A stretch of DNA of 64,000 nt. Origin: Candidatus Thorarchaeota archaeon MP8T_1 (lineage in GTDB: Archaea > Asgardarchaeota > Thorarchaeia > Thorarchaeales > Thorarchaeaceae). The stretch is from contig PJER01000004.1 in the NCBI GenBank assembly GCA_002825465.1, positions 50,969 to 114,968 on the forward strand, written 5' to 3'. Position 1 is the first letter of the stretch. Each line of letters begins with the position of its first letter. The notes under the pieces were generated by a model, which saw nothing but the letters and a program-made list of their open reading frames with translations, was not told the DNA's origin and ran no database searches. A program made the position numbers and the translations under genes. Positions 18,671 to 28,151 of the stretch are shown piece by piece.

Positions 18671-20233
18671 CTATTTCGACTCAGCCAATTCTTTCATTCG
18701 AGCTTCAACTATCTCAAGTATCTCAGCCTTGAGTTTGCGACCATCAGTAAGGAGTCTTTCAACTTCCTTTGCAGTTTTGTCTACAAAGCTCTTGGTCTTG
18801 ATATTACCAAGATTGATTCGTACATTGAGCGCTGCACCTTCAATAGCAGCCATGAGAGCATGAGCTGAAACACCAGCATCTGTAATTGTGTTGATATTTC
18901 CCTTCTCTGCGGCAACCCTAGCATGTTGCATTGCACTGAAAGAATGTTGCATTGTAGTAAGAGGCATCTCAGCGGCATGGATGGTGCCTTTCTCAATGAT
19001 GTCTGCTTTCTCTTTCTTTTGAGCCTCTGTTTCCTCAGGGAGCTTGAATGCATCCATCACAACATCAAAAGCAGCAGAGTCTTTCTCAATCAGATCCATG
19101 AGGACTCCACGGTCGTACTCTGCAGCATGACGATGCTCTATCATCTCCTCTTTAATACCAGCAAATTTCCTTCCAGAGAGCGAGAGTCCTGTCACCATAC
19201 AGACAAGACCAGCACCATAGGAACCTATTGCTGCGGCAACACTTCCACCACCAGGTGTTGCACGTGCCTTCCTGACTTCATTTCCGAATTCAATCAGTGA
19301 CATCTCTGTGAATCCCTTTTTGGTTGGATCTTGTGCACCACCTAAGTAGTATAGATCGAGAATCATTGACTCTTCCAATTTTTCAGGACGGAGGTAGTAT
19401 TTGAGAGCATCAAGAAGTGCGAAGAGAGGGACCATTCCAACAATCTCTGTCTCCATGACAGTTGCACCATATCGTGCAGCTTCGTTCTTTACAACCTCAA
19501 AGACTTGAGCAATCTTTGTACGTCTTGGGTGAGTTAGGTTGAGTGAGACCTGAACACAGTTCTTTGCAGGTAGGTCAAGTCCGATTCCTTGAACATTAAC
19601 AAATCCACCAGTAGTTCCTCGAACAGCATCTGCACATGCTTTTGCTGCATCGAGATTTCTAGTGTTCAAGTTGAAATTAATTGCAATTAGGAAAGGTCGC
19701 GAACCAGTAGCAGTACAGCCTGCTGTAGGATGAATCTTGTTAGGACCATAGTCGGGTGTCTTCTCAGGATCAGTACCAATAAGGTCTCTAAGGCCTTCAA
19801 ACTCACCTTCACGAATGTTTGGTAAGTCTACTCGGTCAGGTCGTGTTGCAGCCTTCGAATAGAGATACACTGGTACCTTATGTTTGGAAGAGAATTCATC
19901 AGCGAACTCTTTTGACAGCTCGATACACTCACCTACGGTCGTACCATGTAGAGGGATGAATGGAACAACATCAACAGCACCCATTCGTGGATGAGCTCCA
20001 TGGTGTTTTGTCAGGTCAATCTTTTCCACCGCAACATCAGCTGCCTTCAGTGCAGCTTGTTTCACTTGCTGTGGTTCACCAATAAACGTAAACACAGACC
20101 TGTTATGGTCAGGGTCAAATTCTACATCGAGAAGTCGGACACCTTCGACACTCTTTACAGCATCAGTAATGGCATCAATGACATCTTTTCGACGACCTTC
20201 GGAGAAGTTTGGTACACACTCGACTACTTTCAC
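18671..20233 (-). CDS. ftcD: Glutamate formimidoyltransferase-formimido-THF cyclodeaminase fusion
   Basis: A fusion of about 520 residues. The N-terminal half is the formiminotransferase (VECVPNFSEGRR, then HHGAHPRMGAVDVVPF with active-site His); the C-terminal half is the cyclodeaminase, with its glycine-rich loop TPGGGSVAA. I start at GTG 20231-20233, which follows AGGTGA by 5 nt and gives the standard MKVVECVPNFSEG; ATG 20266 would add 11 residues. It moves the formimino group of formiminoglutamate to tetrahydrofolate and deaminates it to methenyl-THF. FolD and formate-THF ligase are encoded just upstream on the same strand. Confidence 0.92.
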   Translation of the reverse strand: MKVVECVPNFSEGRRKDVIDAITDAVKSVEGVRLLDVEFDPDHNRSVFTFIGEPQQVKQAALKAADVAVEKIDLTKHHGAHPRMGAVDVVPFIPLHGTTVGECIELSKEFADEFSSKHKVPVYLYSKAATRPDRVDLPNIREGEFEGLRDLIGTDPEKTPDYGPNKIHPTAGCTATGSRPFLIAINFNLNTRNLDAAKACADAVRGTTGGFVNVQGIGLDLPAKNCVQVSLNLTHPRRTKIAQVFEVVKNEAARYGATVMETEIVGMVPLFALLDALKYYLRPEKLEESMILDLYYLGGAQDPTKKGFTEMSLIEFGNEVRKARATPGGGSVAAAIGSYGAGLVCMVTGLSLSGRKFAGIKEEMIEHRHAAEYDRGVLMDLIEKDSAAFDVVMDAFKLPEETEAQKKEKADIIEKGTIHAAEMPLTTMQHSFSAMQHARVAAEKGNINTITDAGVSAHALMAAIEGAALNVRINLGNIKTKSFVDKTAKEVERLLTDGRKLKAEILEIVEARMKELAESK

Positions 20234-20314
20234 AAGAGTCACCTGTGACCCGCTCGGAACGTCCATCTACAAAAGCGTTTGGGATTGGTTATTCTTTTGA
20301 ATACAATTGAAATT

Positions 20315-21196
20315 TCATGCAATTTGAGCCTTGTAAGCTGCGACTACATTCTCAAGTAACATAGCAATAGTCATTGGACCGACTCCTCCAGGTACTGGTG
20401 TAACGCATAGTGCTTTCTCTTTGACCTTTTCAAAGTCAACATCACCATAGGGTGTAGCAACATCAATGACAACTGCGCCGTTTTTCACCATATCCTCAGA
20501 AATGAAGAAGGGATCATCATTTGAGGTTCGTCGACCTATTGCAGATACAAGAACATCAGCCTGTCTTGTGAAGGAAGGCAAATCCTTTGTCCGTGAATGG
20601 CAGACTGTGACCGTTGCATTGCGGTTCAATAAAAGCATAATGAGAGGTTTTCCAACTATTGTAGACCTGTTGATTATGACTGCATGTTTTCCGGAGAGGT
20701 CATTCCAACCAATTCGATCAAGCATCATCACAATCCCATGCGGAGTAGCAGCACTCAGGTCCTCTGCTCCATAGAAGAGACGATAAACGTTTGCTGGGGA
20801 GAAACCATCTACATCTTTCAAAGGAGCAATAGCCCCGATAATCGTCTTCTCGTCGATGTGTTTTGGTAGAGGTAATTGAACAAGAATTCCATGGACTGAC
20901 GTATCATTGTTTAATTTCTGGACCAAATCAAGAAGTTCTTCCTGGGTTGTCTTTTCAGGGAGATCATGATGTTCGGAGAGAATTCCTGCTTTGTTCGAGG
21001 CTTTGTGCTTCATGCGAATATACATCTGTGAGCCTTCATCTTCTCCAACTATTACAGTAGCTAATTTTGGTGACACACCATATTTCTTGACTAACTCATC
21101 AACCTCAGATTGAACCTCATTCTGTAGACGATTAGACAAGCGCTTGCCCTTAATCACATGCTCTTCGCAAATCGGTTTCAAATCATCATCAGACAT
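20315..21196 (-). CDS. folD: Methylene-THF dehydrogenase/methenyl-THF cyclohydrolase FolD
   Basis: A bifunctional FolD. The catalytic Tyr-x3-Lys is in YIRMKHKAS, the PLPKHI motif is present, and the NADP loop appears as INRSTIVGKPL, where Asn replaces the usual Gly. The end PVPGGVGPMTIAMLLEN is typical. ATG 21196 follows AGGTGAT by 4 nt and clears the upstream stop; a longer frame to 21247 would overlap the ligase gene. The start lies 14 nt after the formate-THF ligase stop, so the two are an operon interconverting formate, formyl-, methenyl- and methylene-THF. Confidence 0.93.
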   Translation of the reverse strand: MSDDDLKPICEEHVIKGKRLSNRLQNEVQSEVDELVKKYGVSPKLATVIVGEDEGSQMYIRMKHKASNKAGILSEHHDLPEKTTQEELLDLVQKLNNDTSVHGILVQLPLPKHIDEKTIIGAIAPLKDVDGFSPANVYRLFYGAEDLSAATPHGIVMMLDRIGWNDLSGKHAVIINRSTIVGKPLIMLLLNRNATVTVCHSRTKDLPSFTRQADVLVSAIGRRTSNDDPFFISEDMVKNGAVVIDVATPYGDVDFEKVKEKALCVTPVPGGVGPMTIAMLLENVVAAYKAQIA

Positions 21197-21209
21197 ATTC
21201 ATCACCTGT

Positions 21210-22811
21210 CTATGTGACTCCAGAGATATTCCCCTGATCGTCAACATCCATGGTTTCTGCCGCAGGTACTTCAGGAAGACCTGGCATCAGACTGATTTCA
21301 CCCATGTAAATGACGACAAATCCTGCACCGTTACTGACATCAGCTCCATTAACTTCTACATCAAAATTAGATGGGCGTCCCCTAAGACTCCTAGAGTCTG
21401 AAAGACTGAATTGAGTCTTTGCAATACAGATTGGAAGGTTTCCATAGCCACGTTTCTCAAGGGAGCTTATTCGTCCCTTTGCACCAGTTGTATAGAGCAC
21501 GCCGCGCGCACCATAAATCTGCGTAGCCACTTTCTCAATCTTGGTCTGTATCGAATCCTCCAAGTCGTAAGTATAATTGATCGGTTCAGGAGGAGTTGTG
21601 TTTATTGTATCAATCACTGCATTGGCAAGTTCTTTTCCACCCTCACTTCCTTTTGCATATACTTCAGATACCACAACTTGTACATGCTTCTTTGAACATT
21701 GATCTCTGATTTCTTTGATTTCATCATCAGTATCATCAGGAAATCTGTTAATAGCCACAACAACAGGAACTCCGAAATTACGCATATTCTCTACATGTTT
21801 CTCAAGATTTGGAAAGCCCTTCTTGAGTTTTCCATCTCCATGTTCTTTGAGTGCCCTGATAGTTGTAATGACAACGCATGCATCCACTTTGCAAGTTCCA
21901 GCACGAGTGACGATATTGAAGAATTTCTCAGCTCCAAGGTCTGCTCCAAATCCAGCTTCGATCACTACATAATCGAATAGACGGAGTGCCATATCGGTCG
22001 CAATTATAGAGCTAGTACCATGTGCAATATTTGCAAAGGGGCCTGTATGCATGAATGCAGGTGTGCCTTCGATGGTTTGGATGAGATTTGGTTTCAATGC
22101 ATCTCTCAGGAGTACAGCCATTGCTCCCTGAGCTTTCACATCTTTAGCATACATTTCCTTGAGTTGTTCAGATCGAGCAATCAGAATATTACCCAGTCGG
22201 TCTTTCAATTCCGAGTAGCTTTTTGATAACCCGAGAATAGCCATCACTTCGGATGCAGAAGTAATAATGAAATGGTCTTCTCGCGGGAAACCGTCAAACC
22301 GTCCACCAAGACCAACAATGATTTTTCTCAAAGCTCTATCATTCATATCGACATTTCGAGGCCAGTAGGTTCTTCGAACGTCAATTTCTGGTTGATGGTC
22401 GTGATGGATGTAATTATCAATCATAGCGGAAAGCAAATTATGGGCGGCAGAAACAGCTGGAAAGTCACCTGTGAGAAATAGGTTAATCTCTTCAAAAGGC
22501 TCAAGACGCGATTTTCCTCCGCCGGCAGCTCCACCTTTGATCCCAAAAATTGGGCCTAAGCTGGGTTGTCGTAGACATACGACTGCATTATGGCCCAAGG
22601 TGTTCAACGCCATAGAGAGACCGATTGAGTTTGTGGTCTTCCCCTCTCCAGCAGGAGTTGGATTTGTAGCTGTGACAAGAATGAGTTTTCCTTTTCTCTC
22701 GCCCAACTCTTTTCGGATATTCAAATCAATCTTCGCCATGTATTTGCCATAGATATGAAGATATTTTTCATCAATTCCAGCTTTCTTCGCAATCTCGGTA
22801 ATCGGCTTCAT
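21210..22811 (-). CDS. fhs: Formate-tetrahydrofolate ligase
   Basis: A 533-residue Fhs, close to the usual 550-560. The P-loop is NPTPAGEGKTT near residue 55, and the folate/formyl-phosphate motif FGIKGGAAGGGKSR follows. It makes 10-formyl-THF from formate, ATP and THF. It heads a minus-strand cluster of folate C1 enzymes with FolD immediately downstream and the FTCD fusion after that. In archaea this bacterial-type folate route is patchy and suggests old transfer from bacteria. Confidence 0.95.
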   Translation of the reverse strand: MKPITEIAKKAGIDEKYLHIYGKYMAKIDLNIRKELGERKGKLILVTATNPTPAGEGKTTNSIGLSMALNTLGHNAVVCLRQPSLGPIFGIKGGAAGGGKSRLEPFEEINLFLTGDFPAVSAAHNLLSAMIDNYIHHDHQPEIDVRRTYWPRNVDMNDRALRKIIVGLGGRFDGFPREDHFIITSASEVMAILGLSKSYSELKDRLGNILIARSEQLKEMYAKDVKAQGAMAVLLRDALKPNLIQTIEGTPAFMHTGPFANIAHGTSSIIATDMALRLFDYVVIEAGFGADLGAEKFFNIVTRAGTCKVDACVVITTIRALKEHGDGKLKKGFPNLEKHVENMRNFGVPVVVAINRFPDDTDDEIKEIRDQCSKKHVQVVVSEVYAKGSEGGKELANAVIDTINTTPPEPINYTYDLEDSIQTKIEKVATQIYGARGVLYTTGAKGRISSLEKRGYGNLPICIAKTQFSLSDSRSLRGRPSNFDVEVNGADVSNGAGFVVIYMGEISLMPGLPEVPAAETMDVDDQGNISGVT

Positions 22812-22906
22812 TTTCTAGTACTCACCCAAACCTTCTGTATATTCCCAATGTCTTGGTCATTGATAAACGAAACCCTCCGGTAAATAAATTTGGGCTTCTG
22901 CATGAT

Positions 22907-22925
22907 AATTATAGTGAATTATAGT
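22907..22925. repeat. Short tandem repeat in the fhs/RuBisCO-like divergent promoter region
   Basis: AATTATAGT occurs twice in a row with a 10-nt period (22907-22915 and 22917-22925), so both copies face the same side of the helix. It is AT-rich and TATA-like and lies between two divergent genes. It may be a regulator site or part of a promoter; nothing else was found in this 220-nt region. Confidence 0.35.
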
Positions 22926-23038
22926 TGCAGAGTTTCATGTCCACCCTTAATCCCTAAGGACGAAATTTCCAAATCCTCCAGAAAGGTCTCCAAAAGAACA
23001 TAAGACGGGGTGTGCACTAGCAATATTGGTTGATTCAA

Positions 23039-24352
23039 ATGGATAAACTCCCACTAGATGCACTTCCTGATGCATTACCTGATGCAATTGATGAAGAGAA
23101 ATATGTCATTTGTACCTACTATGTAGGGCTCCCGATATTCATGAATGCGAGGGAAATGGCATGGGCTGCAGCAGTTGAACAGAGTACTGGCACTTGGACA
23201 CTTGTGCCAGGAGAGACTCCAGAAGTACGTAGGCGACATGTAGCAAAGGTGATTGGTGTCTATGAGGTGCCTCAATATGAGTATAGCATACCAAAGGACC
23301 TTGAGAGAAGAGAATACATCATGCAGGTGGCCTTCCCCTGGGAGAATTTCGGCCAACAAATTCCAATGCTTCTTACGACTGTCATTGGAAATATCTCACT
23401 ATATGGAAGAATCAAGTGTCTGGACATGAAGTTTCCAAAATCCTGGCTCAAAGGTTTCAAGGGGCCAAAGTTTGGAATGGATGGATTGCGGAAACTCCTG
23501 AAGATCAAGAAACGACCATTACTTAACAATATGGTCAAACCATGTGTATATACTTCATGTGAGATGGGAGCAGACCTAGCTTACGAAGCTGCAGCTGGTG
23601 GTGCAGATATCATCAAAGATGATGAACTCCTATCAAATCCGGATTTCAATACTCTTGAGGATCGAATTCCTAGGTTTATGGAAGCTCTTGATAGGGCAGA
23701 CTCAGAAAAGGGAGAGAAGACTCTCTATACTGTGAATATCACGGACAAACTGCCAAGAATGTTCGAGAATGCTGAACGAGCTATCGAATTGGGAGCAAAT
23801 GGTCTGATGATCAACTTCATGGCAGTCGGATATTCCGCATTTCGTCATGTCAGTGAGAATCTCGCCCCTAAGGTCCCATTGTTGGCGCATATGGATGTGA
23901 CAGGAGCAATGACCTATTCTCCAATCGTCGGAATCTCGTCGAATATCGTGAATGCAAAATTACCGAGAATATGTGGATCTGATATTACAGTCTTTCCAGC
24001 ACCTTACGGAAAGGCACCAGTTCTCAAGGAACGATTCCTCAACGTAGCACATGATATGGTCATGCCCTTGCATAATATCAAGGGAAGCGCACCGATGCCA
24101 AGTGGAGGGATTAGTCAAGGTCATGTAGAAGAGGTCATGGATGACCTTGGACCCGATATCGTAATTGGAACTGGAGCAGGCATCCATGCTCATCCTAATG
24201 GTCCTCGTGCAGGGGCGATTGCATTTCGGCAGGCAATTGATGCAAAGATGCAAGGAATCCCTGTCAGTAGATATGCAAAAGAAGAAGGTCATGAGGAACT
24301 CAAAATCGCAATGGAGGCATGGGGCACAGGAAAAACTGGAGCAGACCTCTAA
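23039..24352 (+). CDS. RuBisCO-like protein (form IV-like), probably not a carboxylase
   Basis: A RuBisCO large-subunit homologue of about 437 residues. It keeps the first active-site Lys in MVKPCV, the carbamylated-Lys motif IIKDDE (Lys201, Asp203 and Glu204 in spinach numbering), a loop-6-like Lys in PYGKAP and the phosphate motif PSGG. By eye the second Lys of K-P-K is Cys, and the His294-Arg295 and His327 positions are not His/Arg. That pattern indicates an enolase, isomerase or decarboxylase acting on a sugar-phosphate-like substrate. ATG 23039 is chosen over TTG 23030. It precedes the OYE gene by 19 nt, so they likely form an operon. Confidence 0.85.
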   Translation: MDKLPLDALPDALPDAIDEEKYVICTYYVGLPIFMNAREMAWAAAVEQSTGTWTLVPGETPEVRRRHVAKVIGVYEVPQYEYSIPKDLERREYIMQVAFPWENFGQQIPMLLTTVIGNISLYGRIKCLDMKFPKSWLKGFKGPKFGMDGLRKLLKIKKRPLLNNMVKPCVYTSCEMGADLAYEAAAGGADIIKDDELLSNPDFNTLEDRIPRFMEALDRADSEKGEKTLYTVNITDKLPRMFENAERAIELGANGLMINFMAVGYSAFRHVSENLAPKVPLLAHMDVTGAMTYSPIVGISSNIVNAKLPRICGSDITVFPAPYGKAPVLKERFLNVAHDMVMPLHNIKGSAPMPSGGISQGHVEEVMDDLGPDIVIGTGAGIHAHPNGPRAGAIAFRQAIDAKMQGIPVSRYAKEEGHEELKIAMEAWGTGKTGADL

Positions 24353-24371
24353 ATAGGAGTACGAATATTCA

Positions 24372-25415
24372 ATGGTCAACCTATCAGAACCAATTGAGTT
24401 TGCAGGGCTGAGTATAAAGAATCGGTTTGTCATGCCACCAATGGTACGAAATCTCGCTACCACTGAAGGAATGGTTACCAAGGAAGTAGTTCAGCACTAC
24501 GAGGAATGCAGCAAAGGGCAAGTGGGGCTTATAATTGTTGAAGCTGCAGCCATCACATGGGAACAAAGAATCATGTCAAAGAATATTGGCATTCATGATG
24601 ACAAATGTATCCCGGGACTCAAGAAGCTTGCAGAGGGAATCAACAGACATGGTGCAAAATCATTCATTCAGATCAATCACTCAGGACTAAAAGGACATGG
24701 GAAAGAGAGGTATGTTGGACCATCGGAAATACCTGTCCTAAAGAACACAAAACCTGAAGCCATTACAACGGATGAGATAGAAGATGTAAAACACTGGTTT
24801 GTTGATGCCACACGAAGAGCCAAAGAAGCTGGTTTTCATGGAGTGGAGATTCATGGAGCGCATTATTACCTCCTGAGTTCCTTCCTCTCATCCTATACGA
24901 ACAGACGTACTGACGAGTATGGAGGTTCGACTAAGAGCAAAGCCAAGTTCTCGATCGATGTCATTAAGATGATCAGGGAGGAGCTAGGAGACTACCCACT
25001 CATCTTTCGCATGAATGGATTTGAGAATGTTGTTAACGGAGTCTCGATGGAGGAAGGTATTGAGATCGCTAAGATGATAGAAGGCGCAGGTATTGACTGT
25101 CTCCACATTTCTTGTGTTGTTGATGCTACATATAATCCAGGACTTCCACCGTATTTCGATAGGGAGACCCAGCCAGACTTTCTCAAAGAGTATCCCTATG
25201 ATTCATGTATCCCAATAGCGGGAAGAATCAAACCGCATGTGAATATTCCAGTGATTGGAGTAGGGGAAGTCAGAGATCACAAGCTTGTTAGAAAGTTTGA
25301 AGAAGATGATATCTGTGACATGCTTGGGATAGGAAGGGGACTCCTCGCAGACCCATTCTTTGTCAAAAAGATACTCGATGGACAAGAAGCAGAGATAATC
25401 CCGTGGAAAGAGTAG
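24372..25415 (+). CDS. Old Yellow Enzyme family NADH:flavin oxidoreductase
   Basis: A 347-residue FMN TIM-barrel of the OYE/2,4-dienoyl-CoA reductase N-terminal type. Diagnostic segments are IKNRFVMPPM at the start, EIHGAHYYLLSSFLS with the substrate-binding His, the YTNRRTDEYGG loop, and DMLGIGRGLLADPFF at the end. No C-terminal FeS/FAD half is present, so it is a single-domain reductase of enones or enoates. AGGAGT precedes the ATG. It follows the RuBisCO-like gene closely, so its substrate may be an unsaturated product of that pathway (inference). Confidence 0.9.
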   Translation: MVNLSEPIEFAGLSIKNRFVMPPMVRNLATTEGMVTKEVVQHYEECSKGQVGLIIVEAAAITWEQRIMSKNIGIHDDKCIPGLKKLAEGINRHGAKSFIQINHSGLKGHGKERYVGPSEIPVLKNTKPEAITTDEIEDVKHWFVDATRRAKEAGFHGVEIHGAHYYLLSSFLSSYTNRRTDEYGGSTKSKAKFSIDVIKMIREELGDYPLIFRMNGFENVVNGVSMEEGIEIAKMIEGAGIDCLHISCVVDATYNPGLPPYFDRETQPDFLKEYPYDSCIPIAGRIKPHVNIPVIGVGEVRDHKLVRKFEEDDICDMLGIGRGLLADPFFVKKILDGQEAEIIPWKE

Positions 25416-25422
25416 CATCATA

Positions 25423-26325
25423 CTAACCAGGATATGAAGTTGCCTCAGCCTTGAATTTCTGACCATCGTTGAAGATATCTTTTGGATCTGTAACCATGAA
25501 AGCAAACCGATAGATAATCGTTGTAGCAGTACTTGACCAGAAGAAGAACTCTGGAGGTAAAATGAAAGTTTCACTCCATTTGACGCACAGCGAGTTAAAG
25601 TATTCCTCTACTTTGGGTTTTGAACAGGTTCGTTCAATCTCAATATCAAAGGTATACCTATAGACCTCATCACCACGAGTAAGGAATTTTAATTTTTCAA
25701 CCGCATCGCGGAACTTTGTATCTTCATCATCATCAGGGTCGAAAATCTCATGTCTGTAACTCATTCCTCGTTCATCGAAGTAATCATCAATCCTTAATCG
25801 AAAATTCGTGAGACGAGAGTCGATGGTCGTTGAATTTGGTACAAATTGCCGTGTATGGTCAGTACGTAAGATTCGTGTATAGTTCAGCGTGATTTCGAGA
25901 ACAATTCCTTCAGTCTCTCCAAGTCGAATATAGTCACCAACTCGAAAAGGTCTTGCAAGGAGTACGTAAATTCCGCTTACAATATTTGATAGAGCCCGTG
26001 AAAAAGCAAGACCAATAGCTGTACCTATCAGTGCACCACCAGCAACAACATAATCTGACATAGATTCACCAAGTGCAGATATGAAAAACAAGAGCGCTAT
26101 TGCAAAGAAAAATAGACGCACTCCAAAAATCGTACCACTTGTTGCTTCTCTAGGCATTCCAACCCTCTTGAAAGACATCCGTATGGAACGAATCACAATC
26201 AAATAAAAGATGTAGAGAAACGCGAAGAAGGGTATCAAGGCTATTATACCAACATACCCGCCCAAACCTAGAGGGGTGAGTAGTATGGTTAGGAATGAAA
26301 CAAAGTCAGCAAAGATATCCTGCAA
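25423..26325 (-). CDS. MscS-family mechanosensitive channel
   Basis: A 300-residue small-conductance mechanosensitive channel homologue. Three to four N-terminal helices are followed by the MscS pore helix (GGALIGTAIGLAFSRALSNIVSGIYVL, split here by Gly/Ala packing positions) and the beta domain starting FRVGDYIRLGETEG. The C-terminal alpha/beta domain is present. It relieves osmotic pressure across the cytoplasmic membrane. It is convergent with the OYE gene, with 7 nt between the stops. Confidence 0.88.
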   Translation of the reverse strand: MQDIFADFVSFLTILLTPLGLGGYVGIIALIPFFAFLYIFYLIVIRSIRMSFKRVGMPREATSGTIFGVRLFFFAIALLFFISALGESMSDYVVAGGALIGTAIGLAFSRALSNIVSGIYVLLARPFRVGDYIRLGETEGIVLEITLNYTRILRTDHTRQFVPNSTTIDSRLTNFRLRIDDYFDERGMSYRHEIFDPDDDEDTKFRDAVEKLKFLTRGDEVYRYTFDIEIERTCSKPKVEEYFNSLCVKWSETFILPPEFFFWSSTATTIIYRFAFMVTDPKDIFNDGQKFKAEATSYPG

Positions 26326-26407
26326 TATTCATCGGGTCCATTTGAGTGATAGTTCGTGAGTGCATGTGTGAGATTAATTCTTTTGGGTTAGAAAGAGTGT
26401 ATCTATG

Positions 26408-27991
26408 TCACTGTCTGTTCAAACGATGATTCATTGATTTGTTATTCTTGTAGATGTTAAGGAACTCCTTGAACAAGGTATCATAGAGTTCTCTATTCTC
26501 AGGATTGGGAGTGAAGGTCTTTGAATACTGAACTAATTGAGGGATGTCCTCAAATTTACATAGACCCAAACCAACTGCACCAATGAAGGCGGCACCACGA
26601 GCATTAGCCATGATAGGATTTTTGACCTGTCTGACAGTTCGGTTCAAAACATCTGCATAAATTTGACACCAGATGTCTGATTGTGCTCCGCCGCCAATGA
26701 TATTGACAGGATCCATTTTTCTTTTAATGAACTTCTCAACGAGTTCAAATAGCCACCGTGAATTGTAGGCGACTCCTTCAAAGATAGCTCGAAGTAAGTC
26801 CTGTTTTTGCACATGTAATGACATGTTATGAAAGCCGCCTCGGATCTTATGATCTTCAACAGGAGTTCGTTCACCATACAACCATGGAGTGAAAATCAGT
26901 CCATTACTCCCAGGAGGAGAGGCCTCAACTATCTCATCAAACTCCCGATATACATCAGGATTCTCAACCTTTGTTGGATCACCAATGTGTAGAATCTGAT
27001 CACGGACCCATTTGAGGCATCCACCTGCACTCTCTTGTTCATTTGCTATAAAGTACTTGCCAGGAATTGAAGAGGGAACTGATGCCATATTGTGATTGAT
27101 GTCAGTCTTCTTGAATGGTACATGACAGGTAATCCAACTACTAGTACCAATGTAGATGTGGCCTTCATAGTCAAGAACTGCTCCTGAACCAACAACAGCT
27201 GTCTGTAAGTCCGGAGAACCCACCACAACCTGCGTTCCTTCTCTGAGCCCAATCTCAGCTGCAACCTCACTCTTCAATGGACCAAGGATGTCGACTGAAC
27301 TCATTAGTTTTGGCAGTTTATTTTCATCAATGCCCATTTTTTTAATCAGGGATGGAGAATAGTGAACATTATTGATGTCCCGTATGTCAGTCACCCAGTG
27401 TAGCATGATGGAATCGTATGATGCTGCAAACTCGCCAGTCAGCCGTAGATTAAGATAGTCTTTTGGCTCTAGAAACTTATAGGTGGAATCATATACATCT
27501 GGATGTTCATTCTTGAGATATAGGATGTGCGCGATTGGATCTTTACCTGCATGAGCAGGAGCTCCACCAGAGATTCGTAATGAACGAAAGATGTTCATGA
27601 CCCCGTATCCTGAAATATTGATGATTCCTCTATTCTTCTGTTTGATGTATGGTTCACCACGAGAATCCATCCAGATGATTGCATTGAAGAGATGATTACC
27701 ATTCTCATCAACTGCGACCGTTCCTGACCACTGACTAGATACACACACTGCAACAATATCATCAACAGAAACTAGACTCTTTCTAAGTAACCGTTTTGAA
27801 GCTTTGATGAGTGCTGCCCACCACTCATCAGGGTCTTGCTCAGCACCGCCATCAGGATAAAGATAGAGTGGAGTATCCTCATACTCAAAGGCAAGAATTT
27901 CACCACATTGGTCAGCTAGGGCAACCTTCATGGCTGAGGTCCCATGATCAATGGCAAGAATGTACTTCTTCTCACTTGTTTCTCCGGTCAT
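26408..27991 (-). CDS. FGGY-family carbohydrate kinase
   Basis: A carbohydrate kinase of about 527 residues. The N-terminal ATP/sugar domain begins ILAIDHGTSAMKVALAD; the catalytic Asp lies in GSPDLQTAVVGSG; the C-terminal signature is GGGAQSDIWCQIYADVLNR. It resembles xylulokinase or related pentulose kinases, but substrate cannot be told. ATG 27991 lies 8 nt after AGGTGG and is preferred to the in-frame GTG at 28003. It is the only sugar kinase near the RuBisCO-like gene, although on the other strand and separated by MscS. Confidence 0.88.
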   Translation of the reverse strand: MTGETSEKKYILAIDHGTSAMKVALADQCGEILAFEYEDTPLYLYPDGGAEQDPDEWWAALIKASKRLLRKSLVSVDDIVAVCVSSQWSGTVAVDENGNHLFNAIIWMDSRGEPYIKQKNRGIINISGYGVMNIFRSLRISGGAPAHAGKDPIAHILYLKNEHPDVYDSTYKFLEPKDYLNLRLTGEFAASYDSIMLHWVTDIRDINNVHYSPSLIKKMGIDENKLPKLMSSVDILGPLKSEVAAEIGLREGTQVVVGSPDLQTAVVGSGAVLDYEGHIYIGTSSWITCHVPFKKTDINHNMASVPSSIPGKYFIANEQESAGGCLKWVRDQILHIGDPTKVENPDVYREFDEIVEASPPGSNGLIFTPWLYGERTPVEDHKIRGGFHNMSLHVQKQDLLRAIFEGVAYNSRWLFELVEKFIKRKMDPVNIIGGGAQSDIWCQIYADVLNRTVRQVKNPIMANARGAAFIGAVGLGLCKFEDIPQLVQYSKTFTPNPENRELYDTLFKEFLNIYKNNKSMNHRLNRQ

Positions 27992-28151
27992 ATCCCAACC
28001 CACCTTTTTACAATATCAAACGGACATATATACAGTAGCAAAATGAGTCTACATCTCAAGTCGTTCAATTGTGCCTACAATTTTACCCAAAATTTAGTCT
28101 TTCAGACAAGGAGAAGGTAGAGCTTAAGACAATAGGTTACGATGTACATCT

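Noticed and set aside
23039..24352. Calling the RuBisCO homologue a CO2-fixing form III enzyme
   Set aside because: The second Lys of the KPK motif and the His/Arg phosphate and substrate residues are replaced in a by-eye alignment, and no AMP phosphorylase or ribose-bisphosphate isomerase is nearby.
23960..24481. Long minus-strand open frame (173 codons) across the RuBisCO-like gene
   Set aside because: It is antisense to a well-supported gene, is rich in Cys and Ser from reversed codons and shows no domain.
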